Shown in pieces: positions 44,723 to 64,000 of a stretch of DNA of 64,000 nucleotides. Every line of letters begins with the position of its first letter. The stretch's first letter is position 1. Source of the DNA: Globodera rostochiensis (lineage: Eukaryota; Nematoda; Chromadorea; Rhabditida; Heteroderidae). The notes beneath the pieces were generated by a model. The model made no database searches. It saw only the letters and a program-made list of their open reading frames with translations, and had not been told where the DNA came from. Position numbers and translations under genes: made by a program. Where the stretch lies: positions 275,440 to 339,439 of the forward strand of contig JAEVLN010000044.1 of NCBI GenBank assembly GCA_018350325.1, read 5' to 3'.

Positions 44723-47700
44723 CTAATATCGCGGGTCAAAGCAGACTTTCGCCGTTGGAGTAGTATTTTCCAACAATTTTTTGTAACGCTTTTGTATTGC
44801 ATAAGCGCCCAACTTCGGCTTCCGATCCCTCGTCAGAACGCCTTTGTGGTTTCCGATCACTCGGTCTACGGCTAAAATGAACGATTTGGGGGGGGGGGGG
44901 GGAAATTGAATTGAATTGGCTCCGTTTGAATTGCACCGACATGGCGCTGTCATAAAATCAGCAAAGTTCCACAACATCTCGCCGGCAATGTCGTTGGAGC
45001 ATCGCAGCACATCCAACGCTTTGCCCGTTTCTTTGATCAGCTCCGCTTGGTACTGTTCAGAGAAAGCGACGCTTGGCTGCTGAAATTGCACCAAATGCAC
45101 AAAAGTAATATAAATTAAATTCGGTTTCCGACAAATCGAAGCCGTTAATTGCACCAAATGCACAAAAGTAATATAAATTAAATTCGGTTTCCGACAAATC
45201 GAAGCCGTTAATTGCACCAAATGCACAAAAGTAATATAAATTAAATTCGGTTTCCGACAAATCGAAGCCGTTAATTGCACCAAATGCACAAAAGTAATAT
45301 AAATTAAATTCGGTTTCCGACAAATCGAAGCCGTTTTTGTTATCCGCCCGCCCACCTCAGTGAATCCGCTAATTGCCTCGGCGCCGTATTCGCTCAAAAT
45401 CACCGGCCTACTAAAATTGTGCCGCCAACTTCGAATTTGACCAATCTTTGACGGCCAATAAAAATTATGCATTTGAACTTTAAAAAACCAACCAATCGAT
45501 CCTGAATCAGTTCCAACATCCCAATATTCCGATACCAACCTTAGAATTAAAATGCTAAATTAAACTCTAAGAAAAGTATTCAGAAACGCTACCGAAATAA
45601 TCATTGACACAAATCACATCCAAAAGCGATGCCTTAAAGAAAAGAGTTGCATTTCATTAATTATAATTTAATTTGGTGTTACTTAAAAGTCGTTTTTTCC
45701 TTAATTTCAAAAAATCTAACCGATTCAAAAACCGTTTTAAATTCTCAATTTTAGTTTCTATTGACGAATTCGTAATCAGTGCATCAAATAACATATTTTC
45801 AGACAATTTTAGAACAAAAAATTTTCCCAAAAATTTGACCAAAAGGGTCTCCACCCCTATGATTTTAGGCCAACTTTGAGGAGCCATAACTTTTCTCAGA
45901 ATCGAGAGCGACTCAAAATTTTTGCAGATTCGTAATCAGCTCGAGTGGTATTCGGGGTCGTAGAATCTGAATCCGATCTCCGTTTCGACTAATTGAACCC
46001 CGAAGCCGAATTCGAACATTTTTCGAAAATTCAAATTCAAAAATTCGGCTCCGGGGTTCGCAATTAGTCGAAACGACGATCGGATTCAGATTCTACGACC
46101 CCGAATACCACTAGAAACAGTTTTTTTTTAATCGAACTTTGAAACAAAATTTTATTTTTTCAAAACTAGGGGTACAAATGGGAATATTACCAACTAAGGC
46201 AAATAACTCACAACTTTTACTTCTGTCGATTCTTGGCCAAATACGACGGTTACTGGCCTTGTTGAATCGAGCTGCTTGGACAGAATGACCAAATTCCTTA
46301 AGGCCGTCCAATCGATGAAACTCCAAATTTCCCCAAAGGCTTTTTATGGCCTCTCTTTACTCAAAATATACGTCTGCCCCGGAGTTCACAGGCATTTTGG
46401 GTTCATTTGACAATGACCACATTATGACGGACGGATGATTTCGATCGCGGCTTATCATTTCAGTGATCATTTTCGCGTGCAATTGTAAGAGCGAAGGCGA
46501 TTTGTAATTCCTAAACGGCCAATGTTTTCGCATTTATTCGTTACAAAACGACCGCTTTCCGTCCCTCCCTAGTAGCGATGTTCGAGACTTGAAATTTACA
46601 GAGACTCTCGAACATCCCTACTCCCTACCCACCAAATTCCCACGGCCGGAACTTCCGTAATGACCGCAATTCCCATCCGGTCCGCAAGATGCGCTCTCTC
46701 CTCGGCATAAGGGTAATGGCTTGTCCGGTAACAATTGCCGTTTAGCCAGTCGAACATGTTCAAGTCCTTGACCATCGTTGCCCGGTCGAATCCCCTGCCG
46801 TGAATCTGAAGAGAGTAAGATTCAGTCGATTAATCAAATTATGCAATCGTTCGTACGCCGATGTCCTCGTGCATCCCAAACCCATGACAGTAAAACGGGA
46901 GACCATTGATGTATATTCTGTTTTGGTCAACCGTCACCGTTCGGAAGCCAAAAGTTTCTGAAACGAAAGCATTGAGAATTTCGAGGAATGCAACAACGGC
47001 ACCTCGGTAGACATCTAAAAGCCTTTCTGAACCGTCGGAAGAAACGGACTCGAGACGAATCTAAAGTTTAAAACCAAAGAACAACGCCATATTGCAGCAA
47101 AAGTACTTCCGCAGTGTAAAGCTTCGGGCTTCCCATTCCCTTCGGCCACCAAAGTTCGATTTTAGCGAAACTCGTTGAATTTTGGGCTCCGACCAATTCG
47201 TAGATTTTCGTTTCTTCCTCAAAAGTGTATATGCCAACGCGAATTTTGATGCCTTTTTTGGTATGAACTCCTTCGTCAATGTCAATTCGGTAGGAAAAAA
47301 ATCCTAAAAAATGGCGGAATTAAGCACAAGAAATTCAAAAGACCCGAATGATCTGCTTGAATTCGTATCCCACGGATCAAAATTTGGGGCAAATGCCAAA
47401 GGTACACGGAACGAAGAATGCCGGCATAGTTAAAGAAGTCAAAATGCGGCACAAGATTAACCAATTCACGACCCGATGATCTAAAAGGTGCGCAACTCAG
47501 CAAAGTTGAATCGAGCTTGGGACACTTTTCAGGCCAGGGCGATTGTAATAATACCAAAAGTACGAAAATAGACTTGAAAATTGAACTCTTTTTTGCTTCC
47601 TAAAAGGAAGTGTTTGCCGATACCCCGCCCCCACAAATTTAAACGCTCGAATAAACAGTTTTATCGTTGAGAAATCCCCCGGCGGAATTGTATCGCGCGA

Positions 47701-48878
47701 CAAAGTGTTGTTGACGGCCACAGTGATCAGATTAAGTCCCGTGAGTTGGACTTCGACTTGGAAGGGGAGGTGCCCTCCGACGTGTTCTGCCACCACTTCT
47801 CCATTAAAAAACTTAAAAAAATTGTACATCGGAAATCCGCTTAAGCGCAACCACAATAGCGTAATAATGGACACTTTCAAAGCGTATAAATGATCTCCGG
47901 GAGGATGCATTGAGCAGAAAATGCGACAAAAAGTATTTCCTTTGGTACCACGCCCATCCGACGTGGTCACGCTGCTCACTGTCCGCCGTCAAATCATTGT
48001 AAGCAGCTGGGACGGGAATCAGCGATGAGTTCTGCATCAATCAATCACAGAAAGGGACTTTGGGAGCTTATTGTAGCTGGATCCCCGTTGAAAATTTTTA
48101 AAAAATAAAATTTCAGCGTTGGGTCTTGGCCCCGGTCAATCGATCAGGCACGTATTTAGGGGGGGGGGGGGGTACGAGGGGTCACGTACCCCTTAAAAAA
48201 TTGCCATATTTTAAAATTTTGCTTGAAAATCTCAACAAAATTGAGTCAAAATTCAAAATTTTCTCGGCGGCGCCTATCGGCACCGCCGACCCATCCTCCC
48301 CCAGAAGTAAAGCGGAATCTCAAAAAAATTTGCATTTTTGGAAATTGCTTAAATGGAATAAAAAATAAAAACGAAAAATGCACCCAATGTAAGCGAACAA
48401 TTTTCGAAAAAAAATTGCTTTAAAAATACAATAAAAAGGGAAAAATACACCCCCAAAAATTTTGAAAAAAAAGAAAAACGCAATAAAACCAAAAAAATGC
48501 ACCCCTAAAAATTGACTTTTTTTTTTGTACCCTCCCCCAAAGCAAAAGCCTAACTTTTCTTTGCCTGCAATCGATTTGACCAATCTGACCTCAAATGCAG
48601 CCAAGTCCAATGAAGCCCAATTGTTTCGTAAGCCGATTCCAACACTATTTGGAGGTTCCCTAACAAATGTCCACAACCCGTCGAGACTATCCAATTGCCG
48701 GCGTTCGTTTTGCTGGGAAGCAAAAAAGTTTAACACGCCGTCGTCACTTCCCTCCAGCGGGAAACTCTTATAAACTCACAGCCACGAACAAAGCATCGCT
48801 GTAATTTTTGATGGTAATTTCCACTGCAAAAATAAAGCAAAAAGTTTTTACAAAAAATGCCCCTTGGACATAGGACAT
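44723..48878 (-). CDS. GUSB: Beta-glucuronidase (glycoside hydrolase family 2), lysosomal type
   Basis: Hydrolyses terminal beta-D-glucuronic acid from glycosaminoglycans. In order on the minus strand: RRQLDSLDGLWTFV (48.7 kb), SSLIPVPAAYNDL and HVGWAWYQRKYFL (about 47.9-48.0 kb), FFNYAGILRSVYL (about 47.4 kb), FYCHGFGMHEDIGIHGRGFD and RTSHYPYAEERAHLADRMGI (46.7-46.9 kb), NHPSVIMWSLSNEP with the acid/base glutamate (about 46.4 kb), LDSTRPVTVVFG, and PVILSEYGAEAI with the nucleophile glutamate (about 45.4 kb). It ends GEMLWNFADF, GNHKGVLTRDRKPKLGAYAI and CFDPRY, with TAG at 44723. Both catalytic residues are kept. The 5' end is uncertain. An ATG at 48878 is followed by an exon EITIKNYSDALFVA that joins in phase to QNERRQLDSL, but the first junction is out of phase. 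Introns hold the repeats listed below. Confidence 0.88.
45085..45338. repeat. 63-bp tandem repeat, four copies, in a GUSB intron
   Basis: Four near-identical 63-bp copies of AATTGCACCAAATGCACAAA followed by AGTAATATAAATTAAATTCG and GTTTCCGACAAATCGAAGCC. They fill the intron 45080-45355 between SEYGAEAISGFTE and QQPSVAFSEQ. The intron is 276 bp (a multiple of three) with no in-frame stop. The splice acceptor itself (GGTGCAATTTCAG) is a variant of the start of the repeat unit. Confidence 0.92.
45944..46112. mobile_element. Foldback element in GUSB intron
   Basis: A 32-bp perfect inverted repeat (from AGTGGTATTCGGGGTCGTAG at 45944, matched at 46081-46112). It continues imperfectly inward with GTTTCGACTAATTG on the left and CAATTAGTCGAAAC on the right, and ACCCCG against CGGGGT. 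The whole 169-bp element could fold into a hairpin. Confidence 0.85.
46573..46620. mobile_element. 48-bp hAT-like remnant in GUSB intron
   Basis: Ends TAGCGATGTTCGAGA and TCTCGAACATCCCTA form an inverted repeat with two mismatches. The flanks CTCCCTAG (46565-46572) and CTCCCTAC (46621-46628) look like an 8-bp target duplication with one change. Only 48 bp long, so it is likely an extreme internal-deletion form. Confidence 0.6.
48145..48560. mobile_element. Dispersed element copy in GUSB intron
   Basis: Shares the GGCGGCGCCTATCGGCACCG module (about 48266) and AAAATGCACCCCTAAAAATT with the element at 20.35 kb. It starts with a G run after GCACGTATTTAGG and ends with GTACCCTCCCCC. Termini are diverged and a target duplication was not identified. 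Confidence 0.7.
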
Positions 48879-48984
48879 GGCAGCGGTTACTTTGCCTTAA
48901 AAAGAAAGAAGCGAATTAAACACCAAAAATTGTAAGTGAAAATACTGCTTCCTCTGAATAGCGCAAATCATATAATAAAGTTTG

Positions 48985-49250
48985 TTACATATAATATGTC
49001 CTTTTTTAAAGATTTGTCCTTTATTTGGGGCACGCGTCCTTTTCCGTCCTTATTTGAAATTTTTGAAGAATTTTCGTTTTAAATTTAAAAATCTTAGACA
49101 GAAGGCCAAATCAAAAAGTGCATTTTGAATGCCCCGAGATGCACAAACTGCTGCTTGGAAAGAAAAACTTATTGGGAAAAAATCATTTTAAACGAAACAC
49201 ACGGGCTCAAGATGAATTAACTGTTAAAAAGTTATGAGCCATGAAGTGTC
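48985..49250. repeat. Dispersed AAAGGAC repeat, upstream of GDE1-like gene
   Basis: TTTTAAAGATTTGTCCTTTA then TTTGGGGCACGCGTCC is the reverse complement of sequence in the repeats at 22.4-22.5 kb and 60.42-60.54 kb. It lies between the divergent GUSB and GDE1-like genes and includes ACACGGGCTCAAGATG-type sequence at its right side. Confidence 0.6.
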
Positions 49251-49396
49251 CCTTTCACCGTTGTACCGCTTAATAAATGCGCAAAATCGCACAAAATGCA
49301 TTCACCACCCTAAAAATCGACTTTTAGTTGTAGGATTAAGGTGTCCCAAAATTACAGGTAAATTTGAGACGAGAAACTTTCTTTGCACAACAATCA

Positions 49397-51131
49397 ATGA
49401 CGGGCCAGCCGCGTCCTCTGTACATAAGCTCATTGGTGCTTCTCCTCCCTCTTTTCCTCTTGCCCTTGTTCGTGCAGCTCCTTCTAGGCGTTTTATTCGC
49501 CATGTTCATCTACTTCCGCAACCCTCCTGCTCCCGCCGACAATGTTTCCACCCATTTCTATGACTTGACTTCGCGTTTTTTTCAAAAGGTGTCTAACTTC
49601 TTCCATGGTTTTCGACTCGGAGGTCACCGAGGAAGTCCTTTGAATGCACCCGAAAACACAATGGTCTCTTTTAAACAGGTGGGATTTCTGTAATAATACG
49701 TGAAATTCGCATTGTGCTCTTTCCAGGCCCTGAGAGAGGGGGTCGATTTGGTGGAATTCGACATCGGACTAACCCGCGACGGAGTGCCGGTACTTATGCA
49801 TGACGACACCTTGGACAGAACAACCAACATGAGCGGGCTTCTTCGGGACCATGATTTCAGCGAATTAGCTGCCGAATGTAATTGTGCAGCCAGCTTCAGA
49901 CGACCTCGCGGAGTTGACCTCCCGGATGAGCCACAACCCGATGGGCGCGTTCCGATTTGTACGCTTGAAGATGTGGTCCAATGGGCGAAGGAAAAAAATG
50001 TGAAAATGTGCGTATTTTATGAAGTGGGGATAGACTGATGCACAAACGAAATTTCAGGCTATTCGATGTTAAGGACTCGGACACTGAGGTAAAATGGATG
50101 CGAAACTCAAAACCCAAACTAATGCCAGCCACTAAATGTTCAAATCTATTTGTTGGGGAATTATTTAAATTCGGAGTATTGGTGGGAGATCCCCCCCCCA
50201 TGCTGGGTACGCGCTGGCATCAAGTTAATATTTAGCTGGTCGATAAAATTGGAGAAGTATTCGAGCAGTACGATTTGTTCGACTGTGCCCTCGTTTGCTC
50301 CTTCTACCCCTGGGTCATCTATCGGATTAAGCGTCAGAATAATCGGATTCTCACAGGTTACTGACGAGTAAAGCACATAAGGTTGGGTTTTGTCGTCACT
50401 GACAGGGCGTCGGGTAAAAATAAAAGAGTAATAACTTTGTTTTACCCCCCCCCCTTTTTTTTTGTTTTAAAGTCGATAAAAAGGTGTTTTCTGGGGCATT
50501 CTCTGTCCTTTTATTCATGTTTCGCTTTTAGGAGTCACTTGGCGTCGTCGGTAATACGCCTTTTCATTGAAAAAATCGTCTTCTTAGGTTCATTTCATAC
50601 GTCGATCTGGAAATGACGATCCCTCGTTTTCCCGCTAATTTGGTCCATCAAGGGGCAGTTGCTCTTGATTCTCTGCTTAAATGGTTTTGAATTTACTATT
50701 TCACTTCGTTATAGTCGTCTCATTATTTAGGAGTATCAAAATTTTTCTGCCTCAGTTTGTCGGTGCGGATATGGTGTTGATCGAGGTTAATTGAATTTAT
50801 TTACAGACTCTTACAATTTATTTAAGCGCGGCGAAATTTACGAGTGAGTCGAGCGATGGACTTGGGTTGAACTGAAATGGGTGTTTCCATAGGAATTTTG
50901 TGGAGGATATGCACAACCGAGGGCTGCGCGTATGCGCATGGACAGTGAATGATTCTAATGAAATGGTCTGAAGTTGGATACAGACATGGAAAAGCATTCA
51001 GACGGATTTCGTTTCAGATCTGGATGGCACAAAAGCTGAAAATCCCTTTTCTTACCGACCGTCCACTTAATGCGCACCACTTATTGGATGCCACTGACGG
51101 AGTAAACAATGCGGAGGTGGCATTGACTTGA
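49397..51131 (+). CDS. Glycerophosphodiester phosphodiesterase, GDE1-like, membrane-anchored
   Basis: Hydrolyses glycerophosphodiesters (for GDE1, also lysoglycerophospholipids and N-acylethanolamine precursors). The start at 49397 leads to a long N-terminal hydrophobic anchor (YISSLVLLLPLFLLPLFVQL, then LLGVLFAMFIYF). The GDPD catalytic core follows: GHRGSPLNAPENT with the active-site histidine and arginine, then after an intron (49679-49726) ALREGVDLVEFDIGLTRDGV with metal-binding Glu and Asp, and LMHDDTLDRTT. Later exons hold VDKIGEVFEQYDLFDCALVC (about 50.25 kb), LRVCAWTVNDSNEM (about 50.92 kb) and, after a 50-bp intron with TTTCGTTTCAG, IWMAQKLKIPFLTDRPLNAH, ending TGA at 51131. AATAAA follows near 51.23 kb. 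The gene ends 132 bp from the converging pecanex gene. Confidence 0.88.
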
Positions 51132-51263
51132 ATTAGATACTAGATTATGTTTAGAAATCTTTAATAGAATATCAGAGCTTGTGTGGTGTTGTGTATATAT
51201 ATGTGTGTACAACAAGAGTTACCAAAATGCAAATAAAGCCGTGATTTCCCAATTTGTTTTTAC

Positions 51264-60068
<8,805 letters not shown>

Positions 60069-60905
60069 TATCGTGCTTAAGTAACTACAATTTGTATTGT
60101 ACATACAGTACCTTCAAATCAAAGCAAAACAATGTGCTTCCGGGGTTCTACATATTTAGCCATTTTTTATTAAGAAAGATGCAATAAATTTTTCCCATTT
60201 TTGAGATTTCAAAGAAAACCATTTTTTAGAATTTAAAAATCAGATGCCTAAAATAAGTTTTTGATCCTATTTTAAAGAGAAAATCCAAAAATAGCTTTCT
60301 TAGACATTTTTTTAAGTTAAAAAAAAAATTTCCAGGAAAATTCAAAAAGTAATGAGAAAAATGTTTAAAAACTAACTAATTTGGCCATCTGTCTTATTTA
60401 TTTTAAATTGAACGAAAATTTTTTCAAGAAATCTCAAATAAGGACAGAAAAGGACGCGTACTCCAAATAAAGTACAAATCTTTAAAAAAAGTACATTTCA
60501 ATTGTAAAATGGGGTGCCCCAAATAAAGTACATACTTTAAAAATCATATGTATGTGTGTATCACATCCCTGGTTTAGTCTGGTGACAAATGCAATTTTGG
60601 TTTCTATTGCATCATCGTGCATTTTTTTTTTGTTCTTTCATTTTAAATACATATAACTGCTACATCTTTGCCAGCCAATATTATCGGCGGTAGAAATAAT
60701 TACATTCACATACCTTCCTTTCATCCACCGACAATTTATGTGTATTTACACCCTTCAGTTTTTTCCAAATAACTGACGTTTGTGCATCCTTTAGGCTCTC
60801 TGCTTGTTCCTTTCCTTTTATGATGCATTATTGACCACTTTTGCCATATTTTTGCCTCGACCACTCCGAAACCGCAGATAAGCGGCGAAGTTACTTCTCT
60901 TTCCA
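60069..60905. other. Divergent intergenic region with dispersed repeat
   Basis: Separates pecanex (minus) and cystinosin (plus). About 60.42-60.54 kb is a copy of the AAAGGAC/AAAGTAC repeat seen near 22.4 and 49.0 kb. The rest (60.6-60.9 kb) probably holds the promoters. No motif could be assigned with confidence. Confidence 0.55.
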
Positions 60906-62762
60906 ATGCGTTTCACGTTTTTTCTCTCAACGTTACTTATAACGATCGGTCAATTGGAATGCAACTTTCATGATCACCTGAAGATCAGCAAGGATTTGCC
61001 TATTCAATGTCCAAACGAACTGACTGTCTCGATCGGACACGAAGTGCCCTTTGTCTTCTTATACACGTTAGTGCTTTTGCTTTCCGTATCTCTTTTTCGT
61101 TTTTTGCTTTCAGGGAAACACTTGAACACAGCTTGAGTTTGGTCCTGAACACCAGTTGGGCTGTATTAAAACTGACACCAAAACAAATTACACTAAAAAA
61201 AGGGAATAATTCGCGTGCTCAAGTGAATGTCACCGGACTGTCCCTAAGCAGTCGAACGTACATTGAGGTTCAAAATTGTTCGTTGGTTTTGGACAACGGA
61301 ACGTTTGTCGAGCGTTGTCCCTTTGAGTGAGTTCTTTGTTGAAATGTAATATCATTGTCTTCTATTTCAGTTCTAAGGATTTGTTTGTTCCCGTTGCCGT
61401 GGTCAAAAGCAAAGTGATCTCCGTTTTAATCATTATCACCGGATGGGTTTACTTCTTAGCGTACGTTAACCATTTTTGCTGAAGTATTTATTTCTTTCAG
61501 ATGGAGTATTTCATTTTACCCGCAGATTGTTCTCAACTTTCAAAGAAAGAGGTTTTTCTAGTAACTGTGTTTAAATGACTTTCTCTTTTAGTGTTATTGG
61601 ACTTAATTTTGACTTTTTGTTGCTGAATGTTATTGGCTTTTGCTGTTACACTGTGTACAATGTGATGCTTTATTTCGACCAACACGTTCAGGTTCGTTCT
61701 ATTGTTATTTACTATTATTTTAGTTATTTTTTCTAATTACTAAAACAGCAACTCTACATTGAAAGGCATGGCCAGCGCAGTCTAATTCCGGTGCTCATCA
61801 ACGACGTCGTGTTTGCCACGCATGCGCTTTTAGCTTGCATCATTACGGGTCTTCAATGCTTTGTCTACGAGGTGAGGAAAGGAAATGTTAGGAAGGTGGT
61901 TTGAATCAGTCAACCAAACGTTGTCATTGATAAGTGTAGTAATAGAAGGCTACTTCCTCATAAGCCCTCCAATCGAGTCTCTTTTATTGAGTCGTCAAAA
62001 AAGTACTTTGTTCTTTTTAGCGTGGGACTCAGCGCATCTCTTACATCGGTCGTAGTTGGGCGTCCCTTCTCCTCTGTTTTTCGTTTGTCTCTTTGGCTCT
62101 GGCACTTTTTCATGTTCTGAACTGGCTCGACTTCATCAATTACCTCTCGTACACAAAACTGGCCGTTACATTGAGCAAATACCTTCCCCAAGCCATTCTC
62201 AATTTCAAGCGAAAGAGCACTGTTTGCAATGTTTTGAATAAATTTAAGCGATTTTAGCCTTAGGTCGGCTGGAGCATCGGTAATGTGTTGCTGGATTTTT
62301 CGGGTGGGTTTATGGACATTTGCCAGATGTGTCTTCAAGCAACAAATACAAGTGATTTGCTTTTTTTTTCCTTTAAGCGCTATTTTTTAAAGATGATTGG
62401 AGCGCATTCACTGGGAATCCAGTAAAATTTGGACTCGGCATCGTTTCGGTATTTTCTGAAAATCTCTCCTTTATTCCTCCCAATCCGTAGATGCTTTTCG
62501 ACATACTCTTCATCACCCAGCACTACGTCCTTTACCGTGCGAAGGTTTTTAATCAAATACCTAAACATTTCCCCACTTTTACCAATTTTTTCTATTCCAT
62601 GAGGTTAACTCATCCTACAACAGAGTGGAAGGGACGGACGCGAACGCAGCAATTCTTCCGACACCTCCGGCGCCGTCAACCGCTGCCTCGCCCGTGGGTT
62701 ACAACCCGCAATTCGCAAATGAAGCAGAGCCGATCATTTTACCCGAAACGACGGATCGGTGA
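60906..62762 (+). CDS. ctns-1: Cystinosin, lysosomal cystine-proton symporter
   Basis: Exports cystine from lysosomes with protons. The start at 60906 gives signal peptide FTFFLSTLLITIGQLEC. A luminal N-glycosylated domain follows (NVTGL, NCSLVL, NGTF). Seven-helix PQ-loop core: VISVLIIITGWVYFLAW, then SISFYPQIVLNFQRKSVIGL (first PQ loop, spliced at about 61.46-61.6 kb), FDFLLLNVIGFCCYTVYN, INDVVFATHALLACIITGLQ, and the second PQ loop LAVTLSKYLPQAILNFKRKS followed by GWSIGNVLLDFSGG. A 41-bp intron joins ATNTN to DWSAFTGNPVKFGLGIVS, then LFDILFITQHYVLYRAK. The best 3' splice gives the tail VNSSYNRVEG...GYNPQFANEAEP, ending TGA at 62762. The tail holds a GY motif in the place where the human lysosomal-sorting GYDQL lies, though the residue pattern differs. 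Introns are 40-110 bp. Confidence 0.93.
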
Positions 62763-63220
62763 TAGAAGGGTTTCAACGTGTTGGTTTTGTCCGACCCGGT
62801 CTTTTCACACGCCCCTAGGCTGCATCGGTGATGCAGACAAGTTCTTAAGAATTTTTAAGGCATCAAACAAATTTTAGCAGTAATTTATCACCTCGGTGCC
62901 ACTTTTTTCCTTTTGATATTCTTTTTCTGTTGTCTGTGTTCAGAATTGTGATAGAACTTCCGATTCCCCCTTTCTTAGTCTTTGATGACATTTTGACCGT
63001 TGTAATTGACTACAACTTACATTCCTTCTTATCTGTTGTCCTTTTTACGATTGCTGACCTAAGCCGCACACATTAAATTTGCATTTATTGCCAATGTTGT
63101 ACAAATTGAAAAACTGTAAGTGTGAATGAATTTATGTTGCTATGGGATACCTAAAGAAATGCGAGTTGGTTTGTGGGAGAAGGGAGGGGGGGGGCTTTCA
63201 ATTCTTTGTGGTGGTAAGGA

Positions 63221-63616
63221 ATGGACCCGCGAAAGGGGGAGTTCCTTGGCCAAAAGGTATTCGTTGACGAACTCAACCAAATACGGCTGGTCAATCCCGG
63301 TGAGCGTAACAATGAAATCGGCCGGTAACTTTCCCCTTTTTGAGCTCTGATAGACTCGGTTGCAAAGTTGGCCGCGGAGGGAAGGGAATTTGTCGGTCAA
63401 TTTGAACACTTTCTCGGCTCGGTCTCCGATGTGCGGGAAGCGATGGAAACGGTGAGAAGCGTTGGGCGGGAAAGCGATGCATTTTCCAAGAACTGCGGAC
63501 TTTGTTTCTGCTAACAGATCGGGCGGATAACGGACAGAGAACGGCTGAAACTTCTGTCGTTACAGAATCGACAGGAAAACCAACGGGAGGAGGCGGAAGA
63601 AATGCAACAGCTGAAG
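63221..63616 (+). CDS. ift-20: Intraflagellar transport protein 20 homologue, 3' end outside or beyond a repeat
   Basis: Small coiled-coil subunit of IFT complex B, needed for cilia, which in nematodes means sensory neurons. Three exons join in phase: 63221-63299 (MDPRKGEFLGQKVFVDELNQ), 63354-63451 (DSVAKLAAEGREFVGQFEHF) and 63518-63616 (IGRITDRERLKLLSLQNRQ). This gives 92 residues. Human IFT20 is 132 residues and has the same order: FDELNKLR near the start, then an ELKEECKDFV-like helix and a long coiled coil with RNLLKSIAKQRE. The third exon ends at a GTAAAG donor. The last roughly 40 residues should follow beyond the inverted repeat at 63.67-64.0 kb. It lies 459 bp after cystinosin on the same strand, so co-transcription is possible but unproven. 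Confidence 0.82.
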
Positions 63617-63752
63617 GTAAAGTGAAACTTGAAGGAATTGAGGTCAGACGAACATCGGAAGGACGAACCCCAACCAGGGATGGGCGGGATTCCGTTGTTT
63701 TTGGGCCTTAAATAATTTTAATTCATTTGAAAAGTTTTTGGCCCTTTTTTCC

Positions 63753-63884
63753 GCTATCAACATGCAAAAGCTAAGCGATTAGACAAATTCAAAAAAGTTA
63801 TGGCTAGTAAAGCTTGAAATTTGATTTCTTTAGCCGTAACTTTTTTGAAATTTGTCCAATCGCTTAGCTTTTGCTTGTTGATAG
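63753..63884. mobile_element. Foldback repeat in ift-20 intron at right edge
   Basis: GCTATCAACATGCAAAAGCT then AAGCGATTAGACAAATT is mirrored by AATTTGTCCAATCGCTTAGC then TTTTGCTTGTTGATAGC. Inner parts (AAAAAAGTTATGGCTA against TAGCCGTAACTTTTTT) also pair. The full element seems to reach from about 63.67 kb (CAGGGATGGGC) to the window edge (CAGGGATGT). The outer end is not in the window. Confidence 0.7.
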
Positions 63885-64000
63885 CTTTCATTAGTTGTAA
63901 GCTTTCGAATGATACCAAAATCTTTGATTTGGTTGACTTTGAAAAAAGTTATAGGGATAAAAGCTTGAAAAAAGTAGAGTTGGGTAAATACCAGGGATGT

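Noticed and set aside
63140..63409. Minus-strand 89-codon ORF at the ift-20 locus
   Set aside because: It is the antisense shadow of ift-20 exons 1-2, which join in phase and match the IFT20 family.

Overview
This is nuclear DNA of a nematode. The evidence is a cuticle collagen gene with the nematode-specific N-terminal domain, a worm-type (WAGO) Argonaute, a divergent nuclear hormone receptor, and many introns of about 40-70 bp next to introns of several kb. No sequence here fixes the species. The low-complexity, transposon-rich introns would fit a clade IV (possibly plant-parasitic) nematode, but that is inference.

Layout. Bases 1-13.5 kb hold most of a laminin alpha gene (lam-3 type) on the minus strand, running off the left edge inside LG1. 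A plus-strand cuticle collagen gene is nested in one of its introns. A 2.6-kb G-rich minisatellite (13.7-16.3 kb) lies directly upstream of lam-3. Further right on the minus strand are GTPBP3/MnmE (17.9-19.7 kb), a small SH2 gene resembling SOCS proteins (21.1-21.7 kb) and a WAGO-like Argonaute whose catalytic residues are all replaced (23.2-27.2 kb). On the plus strand kri-1/KRIT1 spans 29.2-41.5 kb. Its introns hold several C- or G-tract arrays and a nested minus-strand Ly6-like secreted protein gene. A nuclear hormone receptor (41.9-44.3 kb, plus) carries a mariner-type insertion and an apparent frameshift. Beta-glucuronidase (44.7-48.9 kb, minus), a GDE1-like glycerophosphodiesterase (49.4-51.1 kb, plus), a pecanex-family membrane protein (51.3-60.1 kb, minus), cystinosin (60.9-62.8 kb, plus) and the first two thirds of ift-20 (63.2-63.6 kb, plus) complete the window.

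No single pathway links the genes. Basement membrane and cuticle (laminin, collagen) are at the left. Lysosomal functions (beta-glucuronidase, cystinosin) are at the right. The striking feature is the non-coding part. At least nine tandem arrays with unrelated units are each built around runs of 6-15 C or G. Several MITE-type elements have clear terminal inverted repeats, four of them with 8-bp target duplications (one of these imperfect) typical of hAT elements. Two genes sit inside introns of opposite-strand genes. I found no CRISPR array, rRNA or tRNA that I could support.
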